Assembly: GCA_963820315.1 (NCBI GenBank)
Contig: CAWFZK010000005.1
Coordinates: 3,673 to 67,672, forward strand
Direction of reading: 5' to 3'
Length of the DNA stretch: 64,000 bases
From: JACVRW01 sp963820315
Lineage (GTDB): Bacteria > Actinomycetota > Thermoleophilia > Solirubrobacterales > Thermoleophilaceae
The notes beneath the pieces were generated by a model, which was not told the origin of the DNA, searched no databases, and saw only the letters and a program-made list of their open reading frames with translations. The number at the start of each line of letters is the position of its first letter. The first letter of the stretch is position 1. Both the position numbers and the translations under genes were made by a program. Positions 31,070-40,445 of this stretch are shown piece by piece.

Positions 31070-32952
31070 GCCGCGACGGGCTCCCGCGCCTCGATGAAGG
31101 CGTGGTGCCATTCGGACAGCTCGAGCAGGCAGTAGAGGATCGCCTTGTGGTCTGCCCGCCCGCGCCGGTGCTGGGCGACGAGCCGCGCGACCGCGGCCGG
31201 CTCGATCAACTCCGCGAGCGCCGTGCCGGGCGCGTAGCGCCGCTCGGCCTCGGCGCCGAGCGAGGCGCGCAGCCAGTCGTCGTAGGGGGTGGCGAAGCCG
31301 TGCTTGGGACGGTTTGCGATGCCGGGCGGCAGGATGCGCTCCATCGCCAGGCGGTGCAGGCGCTTGCCCGCTCCCCGGCGCGCCCGGGTGGCCGCGGGGA
31401 TGCGCTCGACGAAGCGCATGAGCTCGATGTCGAGGAACGGCACGCGCAGCTCGAGGCCGGCGGCCATCGACATCTTGTCGTTGCAGATCAGGATCCCGTC
31501 CGGCAGGAACATGTGGGTGTCGAGGTAGAGCGCCTGGTCGAGCAGGCTGCGGCCCGGGACGTCGGCAAGGACCGTGCGGGCGCTCGCGAGACGCTCGAGC
31601 GTCGCGTCGGTGGCGCGCCCTCGCTCCCCGAGCAGCGCGGAGCGCACCGGGGCGTCGGTGATCTCGACCAGGCGCAGGAGCCGCTCGGCATCGCCGCGGC
31701 CGCCGAGCACATGGGCCGTGCGGCGGGCGCGCGCGGCGCGCGGCAGCGCGCGGGCGAGCACCGCCGCGGGCGACGCCGCGGCCGCCGGCACGAACCGCAG
31801 CCGGTCGAGCACGGCGGCGGCCTGGTGGCGGCCGTAGCCGCCGTGCGGCTCGTCCGCGCCCTGGCCCGCGAGCACGACCTTCACGCGCGTGGCAGCGAAG
31901 CGCGACAGCTGCATCAGGGCGGGGGCGCTCGGGATTCCGCAGGGCTCCTCGAGCCGCGGCACGCTGAGCGCGAGCTCGGCGAGGAAATCGGTCTCGGTCG
32001 TGGTGGTCGAGTGGTGGTCGGTGCCGATCTGGCGGGCGCTCTCGGCGGCGGCCGCGCGTTCGTCGAGCACGTCGCCATGGCCGGGGAAGCCGATCGTGAA
32101 GGTGGTGGGCGGGCTCTCCGAGCGGGCGGCCATCGCCGCGACCACGGCCGCAGAGTCGACCCCGCCCGACAGGAACGCGCCATAGGGGACGTCGGACATC
32201 ATCTGGCGCTCGACGGCGTCGGTGAAGCGCTCGGCCAGCTGGTCGGCGAGCTCGTCGTCGCCGGCCCCCTCGAACGGGCTCCCCGGGCGCTCGCGCCAGC
32301 TGTCGACGCGCGGCATGCCGTTCGGTTCGACCACGAGCGTGGACGCGGCCTGCAACTTGTAGATGCCCTCGAACAGGGTGCGCGGCGCGGGCACGAAGCG
32401 GCAGGCGAGGTAGTGGTCGAGGGCGACGCGGTCGACTCGAGGCTGGGCGAGCCCGGCCGCCAGCAGCGCGTTTATCTCGGAGGCGAGCGCCACCCGGCGG
32501 CCGTCCGTCCACCAGTAGAGCGGCTTCACGCCGAAGGCGTCGCGTGCCGCGACGAGGCGCTGGCGGCGCTCGTCCCAGAGCGCGAACGCGAAGATGCCGC
32601 TGAGCCGGCGGACGAACTCGAGTCCGTGCTCCTCGTAGGCGTGGACCACCACCTCGCTGTCGGAGTGCGTCGCGAAGCGGTGCCCGCGCTGCTCGAGCAG
32701 CCGGCGCATCTGGACCTGGTTGTAGATCTCCCCGTTGACGATCGCGGTCACCTGGCCGTCCTCGGAGTCGAGCGGCTGATCGCCGCCCGCGACGTCGATG
32801 ATCGCCAGCCGGGTGTGGGCAAGCGCGAGCGGGCCGATCCGCCTTAGCGCTTCCCCGTCGGGGCCGCGGTGACGCAGCGCGTCGATCATCCGCTCGGCCG
32901 CTTCGGGCCCCGAGGTGCCGGCCGGATCGAGGATTGCTCCGATCCCGCACAT
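31066..32952 (-). CDS. asnB: Asparagine synthase (glutamine-hydrolysing)
   Basis: 628 aa. Class II glutamine amidotransferase domain with Cys2 as nucleophile (MCGIGAILDPAG) and RLAIIDVAGGDQPL, then the synthetase domain with the PP-loop FLSGGVDSAAVVAAMA, KVVLAGQGADEPHGGYGRH and MSMAAGLELRVPFLD. Transfers amide nitrogen from Gln to Asp or to a related carboxyl acceptor. The adjacent glycosyltransferase suggests that the acceptor could be a cell-surface compound, as for AsnB-like enzymes in polysaccharide clusters. Confidence 0.9.
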   Translation of the reverse strand: MCGIGAILDPAGTSGPEAAERMIDALRHRGPDGEALRRIGPLALAHTRLAIIDVAGGDQPLDSEDGQVTAIVNGEIYNQVQMRRLLEQRGHRFATHSDSEVVVHAYEEHGLEFVRRLSGIFAFALWDERRQRLVAARDAFGVKPLYWWTDGRRVALASEINALLAAGLAQPRVDRVALDHYLACRFVPAPRTLFEGIYKLQAASTLVVEPNGMPRVDSWRERPGSPFEGAGDDELADQLAERFTDAVERQMMSDVPYGAFLSGGVDSAAVVAAMAARSESPPTTFTIGFPGHGDVLDERAAAAESARQIGTDHHSTTTTETDFLAELALSVPRLEEPCGIPSAPALMQLSRFAATRVKVVLAGQGADEPHGGYGRHQAAAVLDRLRFVPAAAASPAAVLARALPRAARARRTAHVLGGRGDAERLLRLVEITDAPVRSALLGERGRATDATLERLASARTVLADVPGRSLLDQALYLDTHMFLPDGILICNDKMSMAAGLELRVPFLDIELMRFVERIPAATRARRGAGKRLHRLAMERILPPGIANRPKHGFATPYDDWLRASLGAEAERRYAPGTALAELIEPAAVARLVAQHRRGRADHKAILYCLLELSEWHHAFIEAREPVAA

Positions 32953-33090
32953 GCGCGCTGATCATGGCAGGGCCACTTGTCGCTCCCCTGTCACCGACCC
33001 GCGCCGCAATTGTCACGCGCGGGTCTGGAGCCGTGCGTCGCCTCTGCGGAAGATCCCGGTCGTTCAGCCAGATCTTCAGAGGAGGAAGTG

Positions 33091-33309
33091 ATGCACCGCT
33101 TGATGGGACGCCTGCACGCCGGCGTGATCGGGCTGCGTTCGAGCCGGGGTCAGGGGACGGTGGAGTACGTGGCGCTGATCCTGCTGATCGCGCTCGTGAT
33201 GGCCGGCGTGATCGCCGCGATGAAGGGCTTCAGGACCGACGAGGGCAAGGAGCTCGGCGACGTGATCATCGGCAAGATCAAGGAGGCCGTGCGCAAGGTC
33301 GAGTTCTAG
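33091..33309 (+). CDS. Flp/Tad-type pilin-like protein
   Basis: 72 aa with AGAGGAGG before ATG 33091. Prepilin-type segment SSRGQGTVEYVALILLIALV: cleavage after Gly would leave Q at +1 and the conserved Glu at +5, followed by a hydrophobic helix of about 20 residues. The mature part is short, like Flp pilins. No Tad/Cpa assembly genes are in the window, so secretion depends on genes elsewhere, or it is a solitary TadE-like membrane peptide. Confidence 0.8.
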   Translation: MHRLMGRLHAGVIGLRSSRGQGTVEYVALILLIALVMAGVIAAMKGFRTDEGKELGDVIIGKIKEAVRKVEF

Positions 33310-33318
33310 GCGACGGCT

Positions 33319-33360
33319 GCGCGGGGCGCGGCTGGGCCTCGTCGCCCGCTCGCCCCGCGC
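33319..33360. terminator. Hairpin downstream of the pilin gene
   Basis: GCGCGGGGCG (33319-33328) pairs with CGCCCCGCGC (33351-33360) around a 22-nt loop, starting 10 bp after the pilin stop. No T-run. Consistent with termination between the pilin and murI. Confidence 0.45.
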
Positions 33361-33388
33361 GCCGCCTGGCCTGCGAGGATTGGCCGTC

Positions 33389-34231
33389 GTGGCCGACCTC
33401 CACAAGAGCCTGCCGGTCGCTGTGTTCGACTCGGGTGTCGGCGGCCTGACCGTGCTGCACGAGTGCCTCGTGTCGCTGCCGCATGAGGACTTCGTCTATC
33501 TCGGTGACACGGCGCGCTTCCCCTACGGCGACCGTACGCCCGAGCAGCTGCTCGCGTTTGCGCGCGAGTTGAGCACGATCCTGCTGGAGCGCGGCGCCAA
33601 GCTGCTGGTGGTGGCCTGCAACTCCGCCACCGCGGCGGCGCTGCCGGCGCTGCGCGCAGAGCTCGAGGGGCGCGTGCCGGTCGTCGGCGTCGTCACGCCG
33701 GAGTCGCGGCTCGCGGCCGCCGCCACTCGCAACGGCAGGGTCGGGCTGCTGGCCACGCCGGCGACCGTCGCCAGCGGCGCCTACGCGAGGGCGCTGGCCG
33801 CGGCGGCGCCGGAGGCCGAGCTGCACGCGCTCGCATCGGCCGAGCTCGCGCCGCTGATCCAGGAGGGCGGCGAGGTCGACGAGCGCGTCGTGTCCTGCGT
33901 CGACGGGCTCTGCCGGCCGCTGCGCGCCGCCGGGGTCGACACGGTCATCCTCGGCTGTACCCACTATCCGCTCGTGCGGCCCGTGCTCCAGCGGGCGCTC
34001 GGCCGCGGCGTTGCCGTGGTCAGCTCCGGCGAGGCGATCGCATCCGAGGTCGAAGCGCGCCTGCGCGTTGCCGGCCTCGCGAACGACGAGGCGCGCCGCG
34101 GCGGCTACCGCTTCCTCGCGACCGGCGATCCGGACGAGTTCAGGCGCCTCGGCACCCGCTTCCTGCAGCTGCCGATCGGCTCGGTCGAGCACGTCGAGGT
34201 GGCCCAGCCCGCACGGAGGGCCGCGGCGTGA
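33389..34231 (+). CDS. murI: Glutamate racemase
   Basis: 280 aa. GTG 33389 is preferred over TTG 33380 since the GAGGA at 33374-33378 is at a suitable distance only from the GTG. Both catalytic cysteines are present: VVACNSATAAAL and ILGCTHYPLV; the first glycine-rich loop is AVFDSGVGGLTVL. Makes D-Glu for peptidoglycan. First gene of the coupled set murI-rph-rdgB-cation transporter. Confidence 0.93.
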   Translation: MADLHKSLPVAVFDSGVGGLTVLHECLVSLPHEDFVYLGDTARFPYGDRTPEQLLAFARELSTILLERGAKLLVVACNSATAAALPALRAELEGRVPVVGVVTPESRLAAAATRNGRVGLLATPATVASGAYARALAAAAPEAELHALASAELAPLIQEGGEVDERVVSCVDGLCRPLRAAGVDTVILGCTHYPLVRPVLQRALGRGVAVVSSGEAIASEVEARLRVAGLANDEARRGGYRFLATGDPDEFRRLGTRFLQLPIGSVEHVEVAQPARRAAA

Positions 34232-34974
34232 GCGAGGCACGCAACGACGGCCGCACGCCCGGCGACCTGCGTCCGATTGCGATCACACCCGGCTTCATGC
34301 GCACCGCCACCGGGTCGGCGCTGATCGAGGCTGGTGGCACGCGCGTGATCTGCACGGCGAGCGTCGAGGACGAGGTCCCGCGCTGGATGGCCGGCCGGGG
34401 CCGCGGCTGGGTGACGGCCGAGTACGGCATGCTGCCCGCCTCCACCGGCGAGCGCAAGCGCCGCGATGTCTCGAAGGGCCGGCCCGACGGCCGCACGGTC
34501 GAGATCCAGCGCCTGATCGGGCGCTCGCTGCGTGGCGTCGTCGATTTCGAGGGGCTCGGCGAGCGCACCGTCTGGATCGACTGCGACGTGCTCGAGGCCG
34601 ACGGCGGCACGCGCTGCGCCGCGATCACCGGCGGCTACGTGGCGCTCGAGCTGGCGCTGCGGGCGGTGATGGCGGCCGGCGGGCTCGACCGGCTGCCGCT
34701 CAACCAGTCGGTCGCGGCGGTGTCGTGTGGCGTCGTCGACGGCCGCGCGCTCCTCGATCTCGACTACTCGGAGGACTCGACCGCCGAGGTCGACGCCAAC
34801 GTCGTGATGACCGGCGACGGCGGCCTGGTCGAGGTCCAGGCCACGGCCGAGCGAACGCCGCTCTCGCGCGCCTCGCTCGACGAGCTGCTCGCGCTGGCCG
34901 CCGACGGCATCGACCGGCTGCGGGCGGCTCAGGAGGCCGCCGTCGCCGGCACGCAGGCCCCTGCAACGGGTTGA
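34228..34974 (+). CDS. rph: Ribonuclease PH
   Basis: 248 aa, GTG 34228 overlapping the murI stop. RNase PH core: RPIAITPGFMRTATGSALIE, GWVTAEYGMLPASTGERKRR and GRTVEIQRLIGRSLRGVVD. Trims tRNA 3' ends by phosphorolysis. The order rph-rdgB is common in Actinobacteria and suggests joint RNA/nucleotide hygiene. Confidence 0.93.
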   Translation: MSEARNDGRTPGDLRPIAITPGFMRTATGSALIEAGGTRVICTASVEDEVPRWMAGRGRGWVTAEYGMLPASTGERKRRDVSKGRPDGRTVEIQRLIGRSLRGVVDFEGLGERTVWIDCDVLEADGGTRCAAITGGYVALELALRAVMAAGGLDRLPLNQSVAAVSCGVVDGRALLDLDYSEDSTAEVDANVVMTGDGGLVEVQATAERTPLSRASLDELLALAADGIDRLRAAQEAAVAGTQAPATG

Positions 34975-34977
34975 GCC

Positions 34978-35623
34978 GTGCGGCTCGTCCTCGCCAGCCG
35001 CAACGAGCACAAGCTGCGCGAGCTGGCGCAGCTGATTCCTTTTGAGCTCGACCGCGCTGCCCGACGAGATCGAGCTGCCGCCCGAGACCGGCACGACCTT
35101 CGCCGACAACGCGCTCGGCAAGGCGCGCGCCGCGGCCACCGCGACCGGACGGCCCGCGATCGCCGACGACTCGGGCATCGAGGCGGCCGCGCTGAACGGG
35201 GCGCCCGGCGTCTGGTCGGCGCGCTTCGCCGGCGAGCACGCCTCCGACGAGGAGAACCTCGCCCAGCTCCTTCGCGACGTGCCGCGCGACGGCGACCGGC
35301 GCGTCGCCTACGTGTGCGCGCTCGTCTACGTCGAGCCGGGCGGCCGCGAGGAGCTCGTGCACGGGCGCTGCGAGGGCACGCTCGCGCTGGAGCCGCGCGG
35401 CAACGGCGGCTTTGGCTACGACCCCGCCTTCATCCCGGACGACTATCCGGGCGACGAGCGCACGATGGCGGAGCTCAGCCCCGACGAGAAGGACGCGATC
35501 AGCCATCGCGGCCGCGCGGCGCGCGAGCTCGCCGCCAAGCTGCGCGAGCTCGACGAGGAGCACCGGCCCGCGGGGCCGCTGCGCGACATGTTCGCGCGCA
35601 GGCGCAAGAGGCCGCGCCCGTGA
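34978..35623 (+). CDS. rdgB: XTP/dITP (non-canonical purine NTP) pyrophosphatase (frameshifted)
   Basis: GTG 34978 gives RLVLASRNEHKLRELAQLIP, the usual N-terminus with substrate-binding SRNEHK. Near 35049 one base must be skipped (CTC-G-ACC) to continue with LPPETGTTFADNALGKARAA, ADDSGIEAAALNGAPGVWSA, FGYDPAFIPDDY and KDAISHRGRA. With that correction it is about 214 aa, the right family size. Hydrolyses ITP, dITP and XTP. Stop overlaps the next GTG by GTGA. Probably intact in the organism. Confidence 0.85.
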
Positions 35624-36615
35624 GCGGCGCGCGCAGAAGGGTCAGCGCGGCGGCGTCTGCGACGGGGCGTGCCGTCGGCCCCGCGGCGCAGGCGCCGCGC
35701 AAGGAGCGAGCCGCGGCGGTCTCGATCCTCTCGAACACGCTGCTGATCCTGCTGAAGGTCGTGGCGGGCGTCGTCACCGGCTCGATCGCGATCCTCACCG
35801 AGGCGGCTCACTCGGCGATCGACCTGGTCGCGTCGGTGATCGCCTTCTTCTCGGTGCGCAAGGCCAGCGAGCCGGCAGACGCGGATCACCCCTACGGCCA
35901 CGACAAGGTCGAGAACGTGGCCGCCGGGATCGAGGGAATGCTGATCCTGGTCGGCGCCGGCGTGATCATCTTCGAGTCGCTGCGCCGGCTGGCCCAGGGC
36001 TCGGAGATCGAGTCGCTCGGCTTCGGCATCGCCGTGATCGCGTTCTCCGCTGTCGCCAACCTGGCGGTCTCGGCGTACCTCTACAGGCAGGCGCAGGCGA
36101 CCGAGTCGCCGGCGCTCGAGGGGGACGCCGCGCACCTGCGCACGGACGCCTTCACCTCGATCGGCGTGCTCGTCGGGCTCGTGCTCGTCGAGTTGACCGG
36201 GGCCACCTGGATCGACCCGGCGGCGGCGCTCGTCGTGGCGGGCGCGATCGTGTTCGCGGGCGTGCGCATCCTCAGGCGGACGAGCCGGGTGCTCGTGGAC
36301 GAGGCGCTGCCCGAGGACGAGATGGAGGCGCTGCGCCGCACCGTCGCGAGCCACGGCGCCCCCGAGCTGATCGGCTTCCACAAGCTGCGCGCGCGGCGCG
36401 CCGGCAGCCGTCGCTACATCGACCTCCACCTCCAATTCCGCGACGGCACGAGCCTGCAACGCGCCCACGAGATCTCGCACGAGCTGCAGCGCGCGATCGG
36501 CGACACGCTGCGCGGCGCGGACGTGCTCATCCACCTCGAGCCGGAGGAGGCCGCCGACAAGCGGGCGGACGAGCCGCGCGAGCCTCCCGTCGCACCGCCC
36601 GCGGAGCGGGCCTAG
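35620..36615 (+). CDS. Cation diffusion facilitator (CDF) transporter
   Basis: 331 aa. Six membrane helices in the first about 220 residues, metal site LTEAAHSAIDLVASVIAF (HxxxD, helix 2) and HLRTDAFTSIGVLVG (HxxxD, helix 5), and the DHPYGHDKVENVAAG loop. The C-terminal cytoplasmic metallochaperone-like domain follows. Exports a divalent cation (Zn, Co, Mn or Fe) against protons. Coupled to rdgB by GTGA. C-terminus ends in an acidic and Pro-rich tail. Confidence 0.92.
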   Translation: MSGARRRVSAAASATGRAVGPAAQAPRKERAAAVSILSNTLLILLKVVAGVVTGSIAILTEAAHSAIDLVASVIAFFSVRKASEPADADHPYGHDKVENVAAGIEGMLILVGAGVIIFESLRRLAQGSEIESLGFGIAVIAFSAVANLAVSAYLYRQAQATESPALEGDAAHLRTDAFTSIGVLVGLVLVELTGATWIDPAAALVVAGAIVFAGVRILRRTSRVLVDEALPEDEMEALRRTVASHGAPELIGFHKLRARRAGSRRYIDLHLQFRDGTSLQRAHEISHELQRAIGDTLRGADVLIHLEPEEAADKRADEPREPPVAPPAERA

Positions 36616-36752
36616 AGCAGGTTCACGGCTGCCGCGGCGCCGACCGCGAGCAGGATCGCGAAGTAGCCGACGTAGCCGTTCACCAGCAGCAGCAGCGCGA
36701 CGATCAGGCACAGGCCGACCGTCACGAGCCAGGAGATTCTCGAGAGAGGCAC
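36612..36752 (-). CDS. 46-residue two-helix membrane protein
   Basis: GTG 36752 to TAG at 36612-36614, overlapping the CDF stop on the other strand. The product is almost wholly hydrophobic: LSRISWLVTVGLCLIVALLL and then VNGYVGYFAILLAVGAAAAV, two predicted helices joined by a short turn. Convergent with the CDF gene. No known family; its reading frame has clean membrane-protein composition, which argues that it is real. Confidence 0.5.
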   Translation of the reverse strand: MPLSRISWLVTVGLCLIVALLLLVNGYVGYFAILLAVGAAAAVNLL

Positions 36753-36837
36753 GCGACCATTGTGCCGCGCCGGCCGGCGACGGAGCTATCCGCGCCGTGG
36801 CCGAGGTCGCCGGCTCGGCCGGCGACGGAGGCATCCG

Positions 36838-36851
36838 TATCCTCAGCCCTG
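36838..36851 (+). promoter_or_regulatory. Candidate -10 box of the roadblock-tldDE unit
   Basis: TATCCT at 36838-36843 ends 8 nt before ATG 36852. No ribosome binding site is visible, so the mRNA may be nearly leaderless. Confidence 0.4.
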
Positions 36852-37340
36852 ATGGCCGAGACGCTCACCCCCGACGCCGCCCCGGCCCGCCTGCTGGAGC
36901 TCTCGATCGACGCCCGCGCGGTCGTTCTGCTCGACGCCGCCGGCGCGCCGGCAGCCTGGACCGAGGCCGACTCGGAGCGGGGCCGCGCCCTTGCCGAGCT
37001 CGCCCGCGAGCTGTTCGAGACCGTTGACCGCGCCACGCGCGACTGGGATCCGGATCCGCCTGAGCAGATCGAGGTGCAGGTGCCCGGCGGCGCCGTGTTC
37101 GCGTCGCGCACGCCGCGCTGGACGCTGGCGGTGGTTGCCCGCCGGGCGGCCCTCTCGTCGCTGATGCTGATGGACCTGCGCGCCGTGCTAGGCGAGCTCG
37201 AGGGCGGCCCTCCCATCCGGCAATCGACGTCCACCGACGACGGCGCCGCCGGCGAAGCGCCGGACGAAGAGGCGATCGAGGAGGCGGCGGCCGGCGAGTC
37301 GCCCGTTCCCGAGCTCGGCGCGCGCGGGGACGAGTCGTGA
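36852..37340 (+). CDS. Roadblock/LC7-like protein (tentative)
   Basis: 162 aa, soluble. The segment ARAVVLLDAAGAPAAWTEAD, an amphipathic helix (LAELARELFETVDRA), and VQVPGGAVFASRTPRWTLAV look like the roadblock/LC7 fold that serves as GTPase-activating or scaffold domain. The C-terminal 45 residues are acidic and low-complexity. First of four genes tightly joined (GTGA, ATGA) into tldD and tldE. The assignment is by pattern only. Confidence 0.55.
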   Translation: MAETLTPDAAPARLLELSIDARAVVLLDAAGAPAAWTEADSERGRALAELARELFETVDRATRDWDPDPPEQIEVQVPGGAVFASRTPRWTLAVVARRAALSSLMLMDLRAVLGELEGGPPIRQSTSTDDGAAGEAPDEEAIEEAAAGESPVPELGARGDES

Positions 37341-37555
37341 AGGAGAAGCGCAAGGGGCCGATCTCGATCGCCGGCGGGCTCGTCGACTCGGTCGCGGCCA
37401 CCGTCCGGCGCATGCAGCGCGATCGCGAGCCGCGCGCGCTCGCCTACGACCCGACCGGCTACGCGCGCCTGATCCAGCCGGAGGCCCGCGGCCACGCCCG
37501 CATCCTCGAGATCGCGGAGGAGATGGTGTCGAGCGCGGGGTCCGAGGAGAGATGA
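37337..37555 (+). CDS. 72-residue protein of unknown function before tldD
   Basis: GTG 37337 overlaps the previous stop and the stop at 37555 overlaps the tldD ATG. Basic N-terminus (KEKRKGPISIAGGLVDSVAA), then RALAYDPTGYARLIQPEA and a helical end. No recognisable family. Coupling to TldD/TldE raises the possibility that it is a substrate or accessory of that protease; nothing in the sequence proves this. Confidence 0.55.
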   Translation: MKEKRKGPISIAGGLVDSVAATVRRMQRDREPRALAYDPTGYARLIQPEARGHARILEIAEEMVSSAGSEER

Positions 37556-38937
37556 CGCTCGTCGCACCCGAGCTGGCGGCAGCGGTGCTCGAGCGGGCGC
37601 TCGCCCGCGGCGGCGACCTCGCCGAGCTCTACGCGGAGGCGCGCCAGGGCTTCGCGCTGTCGCTCGACGACGGACGCGTCGAGCGCCCCCAGGGCGGCCG
37701 CGAGCGCGGCGTGTGCGTGCGCGTGGTGCAGGGCGAGTCGAGCTACTACGGCTACGTCGACGGCACCGCGGAGCAGGACCTGCTGCGCGTGGCCGACTCG
37801 GTGGCCCAGGCGGTGCGGGGCCAGGCCCGCCACGCCGCTGCGCTGACCGCCGCCGAGCCGGTGAACGGCCACCCGATCAGGATCCATCCTGAGGAGGTCG
37901 ACGCGCGGCGCAAGGCCGACCTGCTGCGCGCCTGCGAGGAGCGCGCTCGCTCGGCCGGCGCCGAGGTGGCTCAGGTGCGGCTCGGCTACGGGGAGTCGCG
38001 GCGGCTCGTCGAGGTGTACGGCTCCGATGGCCGCGCGGCGGCGGACGACCGCACGCGGATCCGGCTGAGCGCGCAGGTTGTCGCGCGCCGCGACGACCGG
38101 GTCGAGACGGGCACCGACACGCGCGGGGGGCACGCGGGCTACGAGCTGCTCGAGGACGATCCCGAGCAGGTGGCTGAGAACGCCGCGCGCCGCGCGCTGA
38201 CCTTGCTCGACGCCGTCGACGCGCCCAGCGGCCGGCTGCCCGTCGTCGTCGGCAACGGCTTCGGCGGCGTGCTGCTGCACGAGGCCGTCGGCCACGGGCT
38301 CGAGGCGGACGCCGTCCAGAAGGGCGCGAGCGTCTACGCCGGGCGAATCGGCGAGCAGCTGGCGGCGGAGTTCGTGACCGCCTACGACGACGGCAGTCGC
38401 CCGAACGAGTGGGGCAGCGACGGCATCGACGACGAGGGCACGCCGACGCGCCGGACGACGATCCTCGAGGACGGGCGACTCACCTCCTACCTCTACGACC
38501 TCCTGCGCGCGCGCCGTGACGGCGTCGAGTCGACCGGCAACGGCCGCCGCGAGTCGTTCCGCCACCTGCCGGTGCCGCGCATGACGAACACCTTCTTCGC
38601 CCCCGGCTCGGCGACGCCCGAGGAGCTGATCGGCGGGGTCGAGCGCGGGCTCTACGCGGTCTCATTCGGCGGCGGGCAGGTGGAGCCCGCCACCGGTGAC
38701 TTCGTCTTCGGCGTCTCCGAGGGCTTCCTGATCGAGGGCGGGAAGGTGACCGCGCCGGTGCGCGGCGCGACGCTCGTCGGCAACGGAGTCGAAGCGCTCG
38801 CCGCGATCGACGGGATCGCCGACGACCTCGACATCGCGACGGGCTACTGCGGCAAGGCGGGCCAGTCCGTGGCCGCGGGCGTCGGCCAGCCGCACGTGCG
38901 CCTCCGCGAGCTCACCGTGGGCGGGACCGGCGCGTGA
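37552..38937 (+). CDS. tldD: TldD-family metalloprotease
   Basis: 461 aa. Zinc signature HEAVGHGLEAD (H243, E244, H248; HExxxH) preceded by VVVGNGFGGVLL, and later GSRPNEWGSDGIDDEGTPTR and GRRESFRHLPVPRMTNT, all hallmarks of TldD. With TldE it forms a heterodimeric protease that degrades unfolded peptides and matures microcin-like peptides and antitoxins in E. coli. The next gene is tldE, joined by ATGA-type overlap. Confidence 0.92.
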   Translation: MTLVAPELAAAVLERALARGGDLAELYAEARQGFALSLDDGRVERPQGGRERGVCVRVVQGESSYYGYVDGTAEQDLLRVADSVAQAVRGQARHAAALTAAEPVNGHPIRIHPEEVDARRKADLLRACEERARSAGAEVAQVRLGYGESRRLVEVYGSDGRAAADDRTRIRLSAQVVARRDDRVETGTDTRGGHAGYELLEDDPEQVAENAARRALTLLDAVDAPSGRLPVVVGNGFGGVLLHEAVGHGLEADAVQKGASVYAGRIGEQLAAEFVTAYDDGSRPNEWGSDGIDDEGTPTRRTTILEDGRLTSYLYDLLRARRDGVESTGNGRRESFRHLPVPRMTNTFFAPGSATPEELIGGVERGLYAVSFGGGQVEPATGDFVFGVSEGFLIEGGKVTAPVRGATLVGNGVEALAAIDGIADDLDIATGYCGKAGQSVAAGVGQPHVRLRELTVGGTGA

Positions 38938-40282
38938 GCCTCGAGGACGCGGCTCGCCGGGCGGTCGAGGCCGCACTCGCGGCCGGCGCGGGTGAGGCCG
39001 AGGCCTGGGCCGAGCGCTCCACGAGCCGCAGCATCCGGGTGTACGACGGCCAGGTCGAGAGCCTCAGCGACGCCGGTGGGCGCGGCGTCGGCGTGCGCGC
39101 GTTCGCGGGCACCCGCTCGGGCTACGCCTACGGCACCGACCTCTCGGACGAGGGCGTCGCAGAGGTGGCGCGGACGGCGCGCGAGGCGGCCGAGGTTGCC
39201 GACGAGGACGAGTACGCCGGCCTGCCCGACGACTTCGGCGTCGCCGACTGTCGACGGGCTCAGCTCCCCGGCGTTCGCGGACTGGGGGACCGAGCGCAAG
39301 GTCGAGCTCGCCCTCGCGATCGAGCGCGCGGCGCGCGCCCACGAGGGAATCAGCCAGGTCGAGAACGCGGTCTACTCGGACGCCGAGGGCTCGGTCTCGC
39401 TCGTCAACTCGCGTGGCTTCTCGGCCTCCTTCGAGGCCACCCAGGCGTGGGCCTATGCGTCGGCGTTCGCGGGCGAGGGCGAGGACCTCATGACCGGCCT
39501 GGGGGTGGGGCTGGGGCGCGACCCCGAGGCGCTCGACCCGCAGGCGATCGGCGACGAGGCGGCGCAGCGCGCGCTCGCCCTGATGGGCGCGCGCCGGCCC
39601 GAGAGCCGCCGCTGCCCGGTCGTGCTCGACGCCTTCGTGGCGGCCTCCTTCCTCGGCTTCATCGGCTCGATGCTGTCCGCCGAGGCGGTGCAGCGCGGCC
39701 GCTCGCTGTTCGCCGGCCGCGAGGGCGACGAGGTGGCCGACCCGGCGCTCGCCCTGGTGGACGACGGCACGCAGCCCGACGGCCCGGGCAGCGCGCCCTT
39801 CGATGGCGAGGGCGCGAGCACGCGGCGCACACCGCTGATCGAGGGCGGCCGGCTGCTGGGCTTCCTCTACGACTCGCGGACCGCGCGCAGGGCGGGCACC
39901 GAGACGACCGGCAACGCGAGCCGGGGCTCGTACCGCTCGCCGCCGTCGGTCGGTACGACGAATCTCCTGATCGAGCCCGGCGAGCGAGGACCTCGCCGGG
40001 CTCGTGCGGCTGGCCGGCGAGGGCCTCTACGTGACCGACGTGGCCGGTCTCCACTCGGGCGTCAACCCGGTCTCCGGAACGTTCTCCGTCGGCGCCTCCG
40101 GCCGCCTGATCACGAACGGGGAGCTCGGCGCGCCGGTTCGGGAATTGACCATCGCGAGCGATCTCGTGTCGATGCTCAGGGCGGTCCAGGCGGTGGGCTC
40201 TGAGGGGCGCTGGGTGCCGTTCGGGGGCAGCGTCAAGGCGCCTCCGGTGCTGATCGGCGAGATGTCGGTGTCCGGTTCCTGA
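38934..40282 (+). CDS. tldE: TldE/PmbA-family protease subunit (two frameshifts)
   Basis: Start GTG 38934. The frame shifts near 39249 (an extra T in GAC-T-GTC) and again near 39984-39986 (an extra base in GCGAGC-GAGGAC); the corrected protein is about 448 aa. All parts of PmbA/TldE are present: SIRVYDGQVESLSDAGGRGV, SRGFSASFEATQAWAY, GFIGSMLSAEAVQRGRSL and GLYVTDVAGLHSGVNPVSGT. TldE lacks the zinc site, as expected. Two insertions in one gene with intact flanks suggest read errors, not decay. Confidence 0.82.
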
Positions 40283-40445
40283 GCCCGATCGCGGCGTCTC
40301 GGTAGCTCCGGTTTGGCCGATTTCAGGCCCGGAAAGCCTCGTAACGAGCGCGCTTTTCCGCTTGCTGAGCGGGATTTCGCCGTTCTGTCGTCCGAAACCG
40401 TTGTTACGTTGCGGCCGACTGGTAGCCCCCGGCAAGGAGGAGATC
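40283..40445 (+). promoter_or_regulatory. Intergenic region with HU gene promoter
   Basis: This 163-bp stretch is less GC-rich than its surroundings. A -10-like TACGTT lies at 40405-40410; TTCTGT at 40383-40388 is a weak -35 at 16 bp. AAGGAGG (40434-40440) is a good ribosome binding site 5 nt before GTG 40446. No other structure stands out. Confidence 0.4.

Noticed and set aside
32969..32980. AGGGCCACTTGT upstream of asnB, reminiscent of the palindrome
   Set aside because: The order of the parts differs and there is no inverted arm. Not a copy.
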